From Cystobasidium ongulense (lineage: Eukaryota; Basidiomycota; Cystobasidiomycetes; Cystobasidiales; Cystobasidiaceae): a stretch of 64,000 nucleotides of DNA. The notes under the pieces were generated by a model, which was given only the letters and a program-made list of their open reading frames with translations, was not told the origin of the DNA and did not search any database. Below are positions 21,397 through 34,130 of this stretch, one piece after another (position 1 is the stretch's first letter; each line of letters begins with the position of its first letter). The stretch is from NCBI GenBank assembly GCA_022835595.1, contig BQUP01000001.1:1984001-2048000 (forward strand), in the 5' to 3' direction. Made by a program: the position numbers and the translations under genes.

Positions 21397-24300
21397 ATGA
21401 GTGCAAATCATGCTCGAAGAAGAGTAGGCACTCGCCTCGCTCGCTCTGTAAACTCGAAGAGCAAGGACGATACCAACGGCCACGCCAGCAGGTCTCCCAG
21501 TGGCTCCAAGTCGCCCTCGACGAGACTCTTCCAGGATGATGACATACCCGTCCCTCCGAGCTCAGAGTCCGAGGACGAGCAAAGGCACGTCCCATCCCAT
21601 TCTAGCTCGATATCGACTTCAAGTAGCTCTCTATCATCTAATGATGCAGAAGCTTGTCCTGGCATCAACTCCCAATCCTTTCCAACCCCGCTCGAGCTGA
21701 AGGAAGCAGCAAGTGACTTTGACACTCCCATCTCGCCCAGTAGCCCATCCTATGCAAGCATATACACACCCTCCCGCTCAGCCTTCTCAGCCAGCGTCTC
21801 TTCTAAGCGCAAGGCATCGAACAACGATTTAGATCCCTCTAATCTGCGTCGCTCCGTCCGACAGAGAGCAGAAGCTTCTCCCTTTCGACTAGACTCGACT
21901 GAAGCTCAACGAGATTCTACTCTCTTCATATCCCAGCCTCAGACTCCATTCAAGCTTCGGAGTTCACCTACAAATCGTAAAGACTCGCTCTTCATGTCTT
22001 TACCGGCGTCTTTTCACGAAAACAATGAAGCACAGTATGCCCCATTCTTCGATTTATCCATGCTATCGGCAAACAGTACCGGTTCGTGCTTCCTGTCAGC
22101 AGGTGAGACTCAGAATATACACCAGGCTACAAGCACTACTCCAGCACAAGAAGCTCCGTTCACAGCAGCACTTCTTGATCAAAGTTCAGCTTTCGATTTC
22201 CTTCAATATAGCGACTTTATCGCTCCTTTCCCTTCGACGCCACCACCTGCCTGCCTTAGCTTTCCTAAGACTCCCAAATTTAGCGGGACGTTTACAATCG
22301 CTCCTCAAGCTATATTAGCTACCCCTTCTTCATCTGCTTCGTCATCCTTCTACGATAATACTACCCGGTCAGCCCAGCAGCAGTACCAGCAGAATAATGG
22401 AAGCGGGAATTATCAACAGATGGGTCAGACGCCACTCAATCAGCCTACTCGTCCTTTACCCAGACGAGCTAGGAAATCAAGCGTAAGCAGTGATACAGGT
22501 TCGATGATTATAAAGGATGCCGAGGATGAAGAGGAGGAAGAGGAAGGAGATAACACAGCACATCCAAATGATCAAATAGAAGCAGAATATACTCAGCAAG
22601 GTGAACAAGTTGAGGATGAGCGGTTCGCTCTATTCGCTTCCCAGGTTAGAAGGAAAGCAGAGGCATTGTCCCTTCGCTCCGGTCAAGGTTCAGCAGGAAA
22701 TCAGAGTCAAACACCCGCCGCTACGCCTTCGCGATCTCATCACGCGATGCGTGGCGTCGACATGGCGCAGACAGCTTCTGACGTGCTTGGATGGTCAAAT
22801 AATGTCGTCCTAGGTGCAGCGGGAGGTGTTGTGCAAAAGGGAGAGGATGGCGGTGGCGCTATTTCTCCGACCAAAGTAACTCGACACAAATTACAGGTGA
22901 GTTGACATATGTCAGGAAGCTTGCCATGTGTTCTGCAAGCGTTTTTCCGTTTCTGCCTAATTGATGTGTATACTGACTTGCACTTGCATCCTCCTTCTTC
23001 CATTCCCAAACATAATATACTCCATCCACTTAGCAACAGACATTTGAGCTGCCTCCTATGCCCTCGCCTCTTCCGCCTCTTCCGCCTCTTCCACCTCAAT
23101 ATCGTATAGAAAACGGTACTTATACAGATCAATACTCTTCCTTTCCCCTCTCTGACGACTTCAACATGGGAGTCAGTCCGACTAAGTCTGAGAAGCCGAG
23201 ACGAGGTCATCATAGTGAGTTTCTGTTTCTTCTGATGATGTAGTGTAGTCTCTGATTCGCTCTCCCCCTACTTCTTAGACAAGGATCGTGGAGGTAAACC
23301 ACCAAGACCACCCAATTGCTTCATCCTGTATCGTTCCGATAAGGTAGAAGAGATCCGCGCCAAACAATCCCTGTCCAAGGAAAAGATGCAAAAGGATATT
23401 TCGAAGCTTGTAGCTGGTATGTCTTCTTCAATCCATTTGGCAACAGCATCTCGAAACGCTGTCCTTCAGCTTGACTTACTGATGTACATTCAACCCTTCT
23501 TCCTTTGAACAGAACTTTGGAGACAAGAACCACAATTTATCAAGGATGAATACACAAAGCGAGCCAACGCAGCTAGAGAAGAACATCTTATCAAATATCC
23601 TGGCTATGTTTACCAACCTGCTCGCAAGGATAAACCTTTGGACGAAGACATGTCACCCCTGAAACGCTCGGGTTCCGTAAAGCCCCGCAGCATGGGGAAC
23701 GACCTCTCCAAATCTGCTCCAGCTTCTCGCACATTCCATCATAACTTCGCCAAACATGAGAACGAAGATGATAAGTACGAAGAAGATGAAAGGGCTCAAT
23801 CACCTAGTTTGGCCAAAGCAGCTCGTGCAAGAACTCCAATCAGACAAAGTCGTATACCTGTGCCGAAAAGCAATAACAAAGTCAATGGCAGTGCTGTCAG
23901 GAAACTGGAACAGCAAGTTCCTCGTTCCCAAACGGCTATACCTGCGTCGACCCAAAAGGCACACAACTCTGTCAGACGCCGAAATGTCATCGAACAGAAC
24001 GCCGAGACTTTTGCGGAGCAACGTGGCATCAACCAAAGTAAAGTCACATCCGGTATGCAACCCGCTTCCACTGCGATGACCAAGGTTCGGTCTACCCCTT
24101 CCAATGCACAATCTTACCGTACAATGGGTAGTAGTGCTCAAAGTCCTTCCGCGCCACGATATGCTCAAGCGACTGCTGCCTCAATGTCCAAGAGCATGTC
24201 CCAACCGTTACCTGGCTCGGAACAAGTGCCTCGCACAATACCCTCCCACCCACATCATCAGTACGCGGCCTATGCACACATACAGCATCCCTTACTTCTA

Positions 24301-25347
24301 TCTCCGACGCAGACTGGCAACACAAGCAATGCTTTCGAACAAATGATGAACTCCACGCCGAACAAGCAGCAACGACTTGTATTCCCTGATCTCTCGCCAT
24401 CAGACGCAGACGCAAGCCTGGCGCAAGCGAACATGGCAGGTTACAACCACGACGAGAATACAAATCAGAACGTCGGGAAAGCTTCAGGTGGTTGGTCTTC
24501 CCATCAGCGGTCTCAAACTTCCCAGGCAGCGTTAAGCAGCGGTCCTACTTCTACTCCTTCGCGTATGCCCAGCGTGCGAAGGTCGAAGACGACGCCCCAG
24601 CAGTCAAGTCCAGGTCCTGACACGGGCTCGCTTGCTATACCTGACGGCTTTGTCATTGGTGGAAAACTGTATCCCGCTGAGAACGTAGAGGAAGCTATGA
24701 AAGCGTACAAGGCTTCCACTTCAACCGCCACGAACCAACGCTCTGTGACACGCATGGCATCCAATCACAGTACAAGTTCGAATGGTCCAGTGCAGGAGTT
24801 GACTATGCCGGCTCTGCCCTTTTATAATCAACAGCAGCCTCAAATGCAATATGCATCGCAACCGAACCAAAATTATGTGATTGGTATCGCACCTGATGGA
24901 CAGCAGATTCCTCTCCTCATTTCGCAACCTCAGAACGTCACGTCTTATTCGCCTTGGCAGAGTGTTCCTGCTTTTATGCCTTCATCCACACAAGCGACTC
25001 CATCTACTGGCTTCGGCTATGATTTCAGTCAATCAGTTGATCCTCTTCAGAATTTTGATTATAACACGCTGTATACACCCAATACCGCCAATTCCAACAT
25101 GTCGAACATGCCTAGCACGGGTGGTTTGTGGTATCCTCAGCAGAATACTACGAGTCAAGGTGCCGATGCTGCTCAGTACCTGATCAGTAGCGACAGCTTC
25201 AACAATGGTACATCGCCCACTTTCTTTTTCAACGACGCAAATGGCCAGCAGCAGGAATATGTAATCGCTGGACCCTCAGTCGAGGTGACAAACGCGACTG
25301 CTTTCGCGCCACATCAAGAATCCCTCCTGTGGACTGCTGCTACCTGA
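21397..25347 (+). CDS. HMG-box (MATA-type) transcription factor
   Basis: Exons 21397-22896, 23034-23214, 23279-23416 and 23513-25347 join in phase. The first 550 residues are Ser/Pro-rich and disordered, with a bipartite basic stretch, a DEEEEEEGD run and a PPLPPLPPLPP repeat. The HMG box follows: KPPRPPNCFILYRSDKVEEI, then KEKMQKDISKLVAELWRQEP and FIKDEYTKRANAAREEHLIKYPGYVYQP. Two introns interrupt it. The PRPPNxFILYR start and KYPGYxYQP end are those of fungal MATA_HMG regulators (Mat1-Mc, Rop1, Prf1 kin), which bind ATTGT-like sites in mating or development genes. A Gln/Asn/Ser-rich C-terminus of about 500 residues could be an activation domain. It is not inside a recognisable mating-type locus: no pheromone, receptor or homeodomain gene is nearby. 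Confidence 0.8.
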
Positions 25348-25617
25348 AAGTTTCTTTACTGAATAAGCATATACCAGGAGAATCAACCTTTCGTTTTCTT
25401 CGATTCTTTCTTTCTTCCTATTTGATTTTCGAAAAGTTTGTATACTTGGCCTCGGCAATTGCTTGATGTGTATTACCATATGTTTTAGATGTAATAGGTG
25501 GTATTCCCACATTCTTCCTTCAGAGAAAGGTCTTATATCAAGGTTGGCTGGCGGAGTCCATGTTGCCGGTCTCGCCTGAGGTGCCGTCTTTCTTGTCTTT
25601 GCCACAACCGATACGAA

Positions 25618-26468
25618 ATGGAAACAACGGAGCTCGTCAACTCTAAGGACGTGAAACGCTGGCAAGCGGCACTCGATGGGTATGATGAAGCCATCAAGAC
25701 GCACGCCAAGACCGGGAAGAGGCGCAATGGGCTGGTTACTCTTGATAAGCATGTTCGCGAAGCGATTCCCGCCGCGGTAGAATCGCGTAGAAGTGAAGAC
25801 GCGCCAAATGGATATCTGACCAAAGAAGACATTTGCAAAATCGTAGAGTGGAAGATCACAGTAAGCTGTTCAATTCCGCCCCGAGTTATCGAGTTCGATT
25901 CATTTTGAAGCTTCCCTTTGCATCAGCGAGGCAAATTCCGGTAAGTCTATGGGTTACTTGTGATTCTCGTTGATGTCCCGCTGGCCCCGCTGAAGGCAGC
26001 TTAACAGACCTCTCATGAGGTATGCAAATGCACTGTTACCGGATCAGGCTCAGAGCACGTCCAAGGAGGCTCTGAAGCAATCTTCCACAAGCCCGTTGGA
26101 TGTGAGTTGCCAGTCCTTTATATTCAGCCTGACTTACACGACAGCTGATGTCAGAACAGGCAATGTCGACCTTCACAAGCCTTAAAGGGATTGGTCCTGC
26201 AACGGCTTCGGCGATACTTTCCCTTGCGGATCCTAGCGGTAGCTGCCCCTTCCTGTCTGATGAAGCCATGCATGCTTTCGGTTTGGTCAACAAGGCAGGC
26301 AAGCTTGACTATACCATCGGCAACTGGTCGAAGCTTGAAGAACTCTGCCAAAGCAAGGCCCAAGGACTGAATAATGGTGAGAAGGAGGAAGACCGCCCTT
26401 GGACTGCCGCGCTGGTCGAGAGAGCCATATGGGCAGAGTATGCGCAGCTGTCAACGCAGGAAGGATAG
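25618..26468 (+). CDS. Helix-hairpin-helix DNA-glycosylase-like conserved protein
   Basis: Four exons are inferred, one of only 14 nt (25927-25940) coding RGKFR across its borders. The start is METTELVNSKDVKRW. The block YLTKEDICKIVEWKITRGKFRPLM and the later FTSLKGIGPATASAILSL with CPFLSDEAMHAFG match a conserved fungal/plant family of unknown role. The HhH motif LKGIGPATAS is like that of HhH-GPD DNA glycosylases, where it grips the DNA backbone. I see no catalytic Lys/Asp pair of the GPD type, so enzyme activity should not be assumed. The tail AERAIWAEYAQ-like helix (VERAIWAEYAQL) is also a family feature. Confidence 0.7.
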
Positions 26469-26687
26469 GTCGATAAGATTTCGGTGGAGAACAGAGTCAA
26501 ATAAACGTGTACAACAAGAGAGGGAGATTGAATATGGTTAGGAGGTGTCTGAATGTCCGTGAAGCTATGCTATAAGAGAAGGGGTACGACCAAATGAAGA
26601 AGGAGCAATACAGACCAAAGTGGTACTATCATCCAATACATGCACTACGAAGAAGGAGCCAGGTACCGGTCCACCAAAGTGGAGAGG

Positions 26688-29078
26688 CTAGAACATCACT
26701 TGTATGGCATCTTCCGCATCGTGTGCGAGGAGCTGCAAAGCATGCGATGAACATCAACGAGGGCTAAATTGGCACCAAATCCGCTAGCATACCTCTGCTT
26801 CATCTTGTCCGACTTTGCGTGGCTTGTACGTAAAGCCGACCCAGACGCCGCGGTTGAATGGTTCGTCCTTCTCCCTGACCTGGTCGACATTGCGCTGTTT
26901 CTCCTTGACTTCGGCATACTTGGCCATGTCTGTGGTAAAGGTGGCTTAGCTTTGCCTAATCGTAGACCAGAAAGACTCACCAGCGGGATCTTCGAAGTTG
27001 TCGAAGTAGCCTGTGTCGACTTCTGAATCGAGGGCGGGTACAAAAGGGCTTGCAGTATCACGCAGAGTATCCCACGGGATACCAGCATAGAAAGGATGCT
27101 GCTTCACGTCGTCGAGGGTCGACATCCTTCGCGACTTGTCGTTGATCAGACTATGGTGATGGAGAGATCAGCAAAAACCGAGCACCACTGCCACACCTCC
27201 GCTTACCTGACAATTGCAGACCAGCCGTTGTCACTGAGATTGAAAATGCGGTCCTCGGGTCGGTCATAGTGAGGTCTTCTGAGAGTCTTGTGCCAATTCT
27301 TCAGGTTAGCCCAGGTCTCTTCTGGTGTTGCTCCAGAGAAAGGGGGATACCCAGCAAGGAATCTGGGATTGGAGTAGTGTCAGGGCAACTATGAGGCTAC
27401 TTTCGGACTGTTCTGCTCACTCGAAGAGGATGCAGCCCAAAGACCAGTAGTCAACTGAGAAAGAATACGCCTGTCCCCTCATGCACTCAATGGCCATATA
27501 GTCTGGCGATCCAACGATAGAATCGGCCGTTCTCGGCTCTACTTTTCTGATACTCTTGTAGATGTCTCGCATTTCTTTTGTAGATCTGTAAATCAACTCT
27601 TCGTCTTTGACTTGCTCAAGCTTATGCTTCATAGACTCGATCCGGCTCGGATTCAGATTGCCAGCAGCAAGACCGAAGTCTGTAAGCTTGATGTGTCCAG
27701 TTTTGTCGATAAGGAAATTTTCAGGTTTGAGGTCACGATGGATGTAGCCGAGCTTGTGGAGAGCATCAACGGAACAGAACATTTCCGAAATGTAAAACCG
27801 GGCGTGCTCTTCTTTTAGCACGCCAGAATTGTTGAGCAAGGTACGGAAGTCACCACCGGGAACGTACTCCTAATATTTTTAGATAGACATATGAGCCTCA
27901 CTCCTAAGGAAGTTACGAGCATGTAAGTGACCCACCATGGCCAGGTAGATATGACTCGGATCCTGGAATGCGTAGAGTAATGCCACCAACCAGGGCGTCT
28001 TTGTAGCTGTCAAAATGTCCCTCTCAACCAAGACATGCTTTATCTCATCCATTTTTGCCAACGTGGTCTTCTTCATCTTCTTCAATGCCACGACTTCCTG
28101 TGTATCCTTCTTACGAGCCAGGTACACCTCTCCATATCCACCTTGTCCAACCTGGGTGATAATGTGGAAGTTCTGGAGGCGTAGCTTGGCACGCCGCTTG
28201 CGGAGAAGAGCACGTTCACGACCGGTGTATGACTTCCATTCTGCTGCATAAGCGTCTTTCGGTAGCTGTGAAGATCGTATTGTATCATAGCAAAGGTGGT
28301 GGGCAAAAGTCAGCAAATGTCGTCACGTGATTCAAGCCAGATGTACAGTGACATACCTGCCGCTGCGATGCATCGTCTTTGAACAGCTGAAGACGCTTGC
28401 GACGCGCTCCAATGTATGAGATTAGATCAAAATAGTAACTGGCGTGATGCCTATTAGCCAGATCATACAGCAAGTCTCCTTGATCAAGCGTACTCAAGGA
28501 AGTCTGCATGCGCAGGGTCTCGATTCAGTAATGCGACAGGAAGCAATGCAGGCGTTACACTCACAAAGCTGAGCTACATCGGCTTTGCGGCGTACTTCTG
28601 GGCTTCTCAGCAATTCTTGCTCCCACTGCTTGAATCCCTGGCCCTTCCTCCAGCTCGCCATGCCCGTGTTGCCCGATTCCGCATGGTGAACAGCAGATCG
28701 CGTGTGAACGACACCGGGCGACTGAGCGAGCAGCTCCTGCATGCTGGGCTCGATGCTCCCATTAGGTGATTGTACGTGTTGCTGCTTGAGACGCGTCGGA
28801 ATTGCAGACACCATTGGGGTCCGCATGTTTTCCTTGCCGTCTCCTCCTCCAGAAGACGCGCCGGACTGGCCAACAGCATAAGGCGATGGAGTGGCAGCAG
28901 CAGGCACCTTGGATGGAGTGCTGTATCCCTTGGACGAGTAGTCGGCCATGCTGGTGCTGAGCTGCGGCATTGATGCAGACGAAGACATGCCCGCGCTCAT
29001 CTTTGAGTTGTTGTTGTCGCGCGGAGCTGCATGCAGGACGCGCGACCCTGGAGCGGGCGAGTGGAGATTGCCAGCCAT
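26688..29078 (-). CDS. Dbf2/Sid2-like NDR-family protein kinase
   Basis: The start is MAGNLHSPAPGSRV. A Ser-rich N-terminus is followed by the Mob-binding region: QLYFLDYYFDLISYIGARRKRLQLF, built from a 10-nt microexon (28494-28503). The kinase core has VGQGGYGEVYLAR, VALKKMKK, EYVPGGDFRTLL, IHRDLKPENFLID, TDFGLAAG, a long insert before SIVGSPDYMA, then DYWSLGCILFEFLAGYPPF. The C-terminal hydrophobic-motif region is GVWVGFTYK. The insert and the SPDYMAIE activation segment are typical of Dbf2/Sid2, the effector kinase of the mitotic exit or septation network. It acts with Mob1 at spindle poles and the division site. The end is uncertain: an in-frame stop at 26784, or a 60-nt intron leading to AIQVMF at 26688, which I prefer because other kinases of this group end in a similar hydrophobic tail. 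Confidence 0.85.
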
Positions 29079-29357
29079 AGCTTCCGCGGGCTCTTCGACT
29101 CTCTGCTGCTGTCTCCTATGGTGTGCAGTAGATGCACTCCACCTTGTACAAGTCTGGTCTCGTCTGAACGATCGCCGTACTTGCCTGGATAAAGTGTGCG
29201 ATTCAGAATCTTGCACCCTACCACCAAGCACCAAGGCCTTTTCTGCTTAGCAGGTGTCAATCTGAGACTCGACTGGATCGTTCGGTAGCTTCAGTTCCTA
29301 CGCTCTGGTAGCAGCCCGTAAAGTCTGCAAGTAGAAGATTGCCAACGATACGCCGTC

Positions 29358-30961
29358 ATGCAGCAACGACCTCTACAAGCATCCCTCAGGAACCGCATAC
29401 GCCATCTGCAAGCTCTACAGAGTGGCATCTCGGGTTCTGTTTCCGGTCCTTTGGCCGTATCGCAGCGTCCGAGGTCTACCTCTGCTCGTGACGACGAGCC
29501 CACCGCACCTGGCTTTATATTCGATATCGATGGTGTACTCAAGATAGGCGAGAAGGTGCTGCCCCAAGGTCAGGAGGTAGGCAGTGAGGATGTGTTCACC
29601 TAAAATAATGCACTGACTTTTCGCGCTAGGCACTGAGGATATTGTCGGGCGACAACAAGCTATCTCGACGTTTTCCATTCATTTTGGTAACAAATGGAGG
29701 TGTGTCCTTCATACCAAGCATCACGCAGCCGAATCGGGACATTCACTGAAATGTATACTTCAGGCGGGATCACAGAGGAGGAGTAAGTCCTGTGTACAAA
29801 AGACCGCAACGACACAGGTCTGACTGGCTTCTGCACCTTTGCCACCATGTTTCTACAGACGATCTTACAATCTCTCCAAGGAACTGGGTGTTCAGATCTC
29901 CGTGGACCAGCTTATTCAAGCGCATACGGTATTCAGAGAGCAAGTCAAGAACTACGGCGACAAGCCTATCCTCGTGGTGGGCGGTGAAGGTCACTCCTGC
30001 CGGGAGGTAGCACATTCATATGGATTCAAGAAAGTATATACACCCCAAGATCTACTCTCTTGGAAGCCGGAATTATGGCCCTTCAAGACACTATCCAAGA
30101 GAGAAAAAGAAGTCGTACATGTAAGAAACGCAACTGGGTCTCGCTCTTCCCATTGATCTGACCTCAGGTTTACAGACCGTTGACTTTACGCAAGTCCCGT
30201 TCAGCGCAATATTCGTCTTTCACGATTCCAGAGATTGGGGCTTTGACACTCAAATTATGTTGGACGTGCTGATGTCGCCGGACGGGATTGTAAAGACCTG
30301 GCGAGATCCAGAAGCCGATTGGGAGCAACAGGTCCCAGTTTTCTTTTCGAATCCGGATCTTCTTTGGGTGAGACACCTTGGTCTACGCCTGGGTGGCTGT
30401 GATGCTCATCGCTGACAAAGAAAGACAGGGAAATGACTGGTCAGAACCGCGACTAGGGCAGGGCGCCTTTCAAGAAGCTTTGAGAGCAGTTTGGCGCCGC
30501 ACAAGCGGGCGAGAATTAGAGGCTATAACAGGAGGAAAGCCTACAAAACTCACATACCAACATGCTGAGCGACTTTTGCTCGCACAAGCCAATCATCCAG
30601 ATATCCTGCCTCCTGGCGGCCGACAAGTGCAGAAGCTCGGTCCTACATTCATGGTGAGCGCTTGAAGAGCTCGTGCCGCCTAGGGTATTTCTCTGTACTG
30701 ATACTCGCTTCAGATCGGAGACAACCCATACAGTGATATACAGGGCGCCAATGCTTATGGCCTATCTTCCATCCTGGTTCGCACTGGGGTGTTCAGAGGA
30801 AATGGTAATCATGCAGAGCATCCTGCTACGACAGTTCAAGCGGATGTACTGGTAAGCGGTAGACGGGAAACCCCGAAAAAGTATTCCACTGACGACATAC
30901 TCATCCTTAGGCAGGTGTGAAGTGGGCCTTACAAAAGGAACTGGGCGGCGCTGCCATCTAG
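29358..30961 (+). CDS. HAD-superfamily class IIA hydrolase (CECR5/HDHD5-like)
   Basis: Seven exons are inferred. A basic N-terminus (MQQRPLQASLRNRIRHL) could be a mitochondrial presequence. Motif I is GFIFDIDGVLKIG, with both catalytic aspartates. Motif II is FILVTNGGG. Motif III/IV is the MIGDNPYSDIQGANAYGLSSILV block near the end. FVFHDSRDWGFDTQIMLDVL and VFFSNPDLLW between them are typical of the CECR5 / yeast YKR070W group, predicted mitochondrial phosphatases of unknown substrate. Intron joins were chosen by phase, for example PDLLW|GNDW. It is divergent from the Dbf2 kinase gene with 279 bp between the starts. Confidence 0.82.
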
Positions 30962-31754
30962 TCCCAGTACCTGTAATTCCTTGACATTGCGTGTCCAAAA
31001 CCTGAAGTTATGCGAATATGCCCTGCCTGTTCAGCGGCGCGTTTGAACCCGATACCAGCAAGGTGCTAGACTAGACCCAATCGCCTCAACAGATGACCTC
31101 ATTGCAGACGCCAGAACATTCAAATGTAGCGATAGCAAGAAATAGCGGTCTTAGTAGTGGTAGTGCACTCACCAGGCAGTGGAATCTCGGATATAAAGTT
31201 CCTTTTGGGTCCTGACAAATTTTGGCGCCTTTCGATCGGAAGCTTCCCGAGACTTATCACCCAGGTTGGCACTTCAGCAAGCAAGTCAACAGCTTTTACC
31301 ATAAGAGGACGTTGTCAATTAATACGGCTCCTGAAGAAGTATCCAATACCGCTGTTTGGTTGTGCTCACAGAGATGCGATGCGCTGATCTGCAAAGACCA
31401 TGGTTTACCAAAATGACAAGCCCAAGATCGACTCCGTATGAGAGCTTCGATCGAACATGCCACGCGACGACAAATGCCGGAAACAGCTTTCCCAATTCCT
31501 AACTTAACCATGTTTGGATAGCCTGACCGTAGGCAGGACACTGACAGGGAGGCACCTGACAGCCCTACCGTATTTTAGTTTTGCACACACTGTACACACG
31601 CACCCACTATACACCGACAAGAGGCCCTACGCTTTGGAGTATGGACCAGTAATCATCTATACGTTATGAAATACGCTCTAGCGGCATTTCCCATAGACGA
31701 CAGCACCCTTCCCGTCATCACGAAGGATTGGAATACAAGCGCCGCGATATCAAG
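30962..31754. other. Intergenic before the DUF6534 gene
   Basis: Only short frames without ATG-led coding character are present. No repeat or RNA gene is seen. Confidence 0.4.
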
Positions 31755-33526
31755 ATGAACACGACCGAGGTCCCTTACAACCCTCTGGACGATGTTCAAA
31801 GCTTTCAGCGCGAAGCTAACTTAGCGTAAGTAATAGCGCGCGCTGCGTTGGCGATGCAAGCGTCTCCGAATAAACAGTGAAAGCTGACGACCACTCTTCC
31901 CGACCATTCACGTGTTCAGCATAGGACCTTCTTTCGTCGGCTGGTAAGTGTTGCAATATGAGACATAAGTCCTAGTATAGCTGACGTATGCCTGTCCTTT
32001 GTCAGGTCACTGCAATTACTTGTTTCCGGCGCAACTTTTCATGCTGCGATCATCCACCTCAACCCGAAAACATCGGTTTTTGACCGTCGCACTCGATTAG
32101 TAGCATGGGCGGTTTGCATGTTAAATCTGCTCGTCGTAGGATTCACTTGTGAGCCCTTCCTAGCAACGTATCCCAAGCTATTAGACTAATGTGGGTCTAC
32201 GATTCTACGCCCAGTCTACGAAGTTTACTACTGGGGATCTACACAGGCGACAAACATCGACACACTGTATCAATTCACCACAATAGACGCCATTGTCTCA
32301 ATTCCAACTGGTCTTCTAGCTGCCATAGTCCAGGCTTTCTTTGCTAAACGAGCGTGGAAGGTACCTTGCTGAGAAGCGCTACGCTACACCACTCTGTACA
32401 AAAGCCACGAGAGGCTGACGGGCTGGCTCTCTCCTATAACAGGTTGTCAAGAAGAGCAAGCTATTTCTATGTATGGTGGGAATTGTCTGGATCACTGCAC
32501 TTGCAGGCTCCTTCGCAGTGGCAGCGATGTCCCGTACGCAGAATTCAATAGGCAACGTCAAAGACGAGCAGCGATGCTGACTTCCAATGTCGACAGTAAT
32601 GCCACAAGATAGCGATGAGGCCTACTTCAATGTTCTAGCTGTCACCCAAGTATGGCTCTGGTCGTCTGCATTTGTGGATTTCGTAATTTCGGCAGTGCTG
32701 GTAACGAGCCTGTACAGATATAAAGAAGGATGGAACGCAAGGTATGTCTGTCAGATCATTGTCTTGATTAACGAGCAAGTCTCATTAGTCATCGCTCCTT
32801 CTAGATCAAACGACACATTCATTTGGGTACGACGGCACCGTTCCCGCTGTCAAGCGAAACTGTCTAACAATCGATTTTTCTCCTCGCCGCCGTGTCTCAG
32901 CTCATGCAATTGGCTTTCCAGACTGTCGCCCTCACAAGTGTCTTCGTCCTCGCTGCTAGTATTACCGCTCTTGTGACATACAAGTACGCATCGGCATCTG
33001 TCTACTACGCTTTGCAGTACCCCATACCGGCTCTATGTGAGTTCTATACAGCTACGCATCGAGGTGAGTAGATACTAAAACTTCCCGCACAATTCCAGAC
33101 GCTTTCTCCTTCATTTGGTCATTAGATACTGTCGCGATAGCGCGAAAAAAGCGGCAACTTCCGTCTGTTGGCAAGGCGAGTTCATCCCTATGTACATCAT
33201 GCCAGATTCCAAATTTTGGCATATGGCCCTACACAAATGAAGTAGAACAGGTCCCGCTCCCAACTCTACAACAAGTATTAACACGACACGAAGAGCCTGG
33301 CACAAAAAGCACACAAAGCCAAATGGGCCTCGCCGTTTTCCTCAAACCCGTTCACAGACGCTCAAAAGCTGGTAAAGGAAGCGTATCTGTATCTGCAAAA
33401 GTCAATGATCTGCCTGTTCTCCCGCCTTCCCCGAATCTTTCTATCATTCAGGTTGATACGGAAACGGAACACCAAGTTGAAGCCCATACTTCTCGGAATG
33501 ACTCTGCTGGCATTACGCATCCATGA
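31755..33526 (+). CDS. DUF6534 seven-helix membrane protein
   Basis: Nine or so small exons are inferred, including one of 24 nt (IGPSFVGW). The protein is almost all membrane helices: FVGWSLQLLVSGATFHAAII, LVAWAVCMLNLLVVGFTFYEVYYW, TTIDAIVSIPTGLLAAIVQAFFAKR, LFLCMVGIVWITALAGSFAVAAM, VLAVTQVWLWSSAFVDFVISAVLV, and LAFQTVALTSVFVLAASITALVTY. The ending PIPALYAFSFIWSLDTVAIARKK is the (PxxxLYxxSLLxTLNxR)-type C-terminal signature of DUF6534, a family expanded in basidiomycetes. A cytosolic tail of about 120 residues follows. The function of the family is unknown; topology resembles a receptor-like protein in the plasma membrane. This is one of the better pointers to a basidiomycete host. Confidence 0.72.
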
Positions 33527-34130
33527 GGTGCCTCAACGGGCACTTTCCACACTGCGTCACTGCCTGTCAGAAGTGGTCACGTCCATATGACAACGCATTA
33601 CGAGATGCAAGGCAAACAAGATTCAGCAATGTTTGAGACTTCAGAGGGCGGAGACAATATAACGACAGCCCCCAAGACCGGGCTGTCGCGGAAACGCTGA
33701 ACGCGCCGACTCTTGTCGGTTGCCACTATTGCAGGCTCGTCGAGAATAAACCAAAAGTTGAAATTTACAACTTGCTAAAGTTTGGTACACACTTCGTGAA
33801 GAACGTTCTACTGCACGTATGGTAAGGAGGTCGTGTAGTAAATGAGAGACGAGGGGTGCGCTGCGACGGCCCCGAAAGATAAGATCTACTCGTAGAGATA
33901 TTCGGTAACTAAAAACATATCGAAGTCATAGTACATAAGTCTAGATTGGGTGCATATGTGTGTTTCGTAATCGCAGTCCAAACTCTGTAGCCAGAAACCT
34001 TGGTGTATCGTGATAATTTTGTTCTGCTTCATGCATCGGCCGCGCAATGCTATCAACATCATATATTCCCGTAACATTCAACCAGCAGTAGAGCGGAAAC
34101 CAGGCCATATAGGGCCAGTCAAAGCGTCCT
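33527..34130. other. Intergenic between convergent genes
   Basis: No coding frame is supported; 3' flanks of the DUF6534 and PHD genes meet here. Confidence 0.4.

Noticed and set aside
21397-25347. Mating-type locus around the HMG gene
   Set aside because: No pheromone precursor, receptor or homeodomain gene is present on either side.
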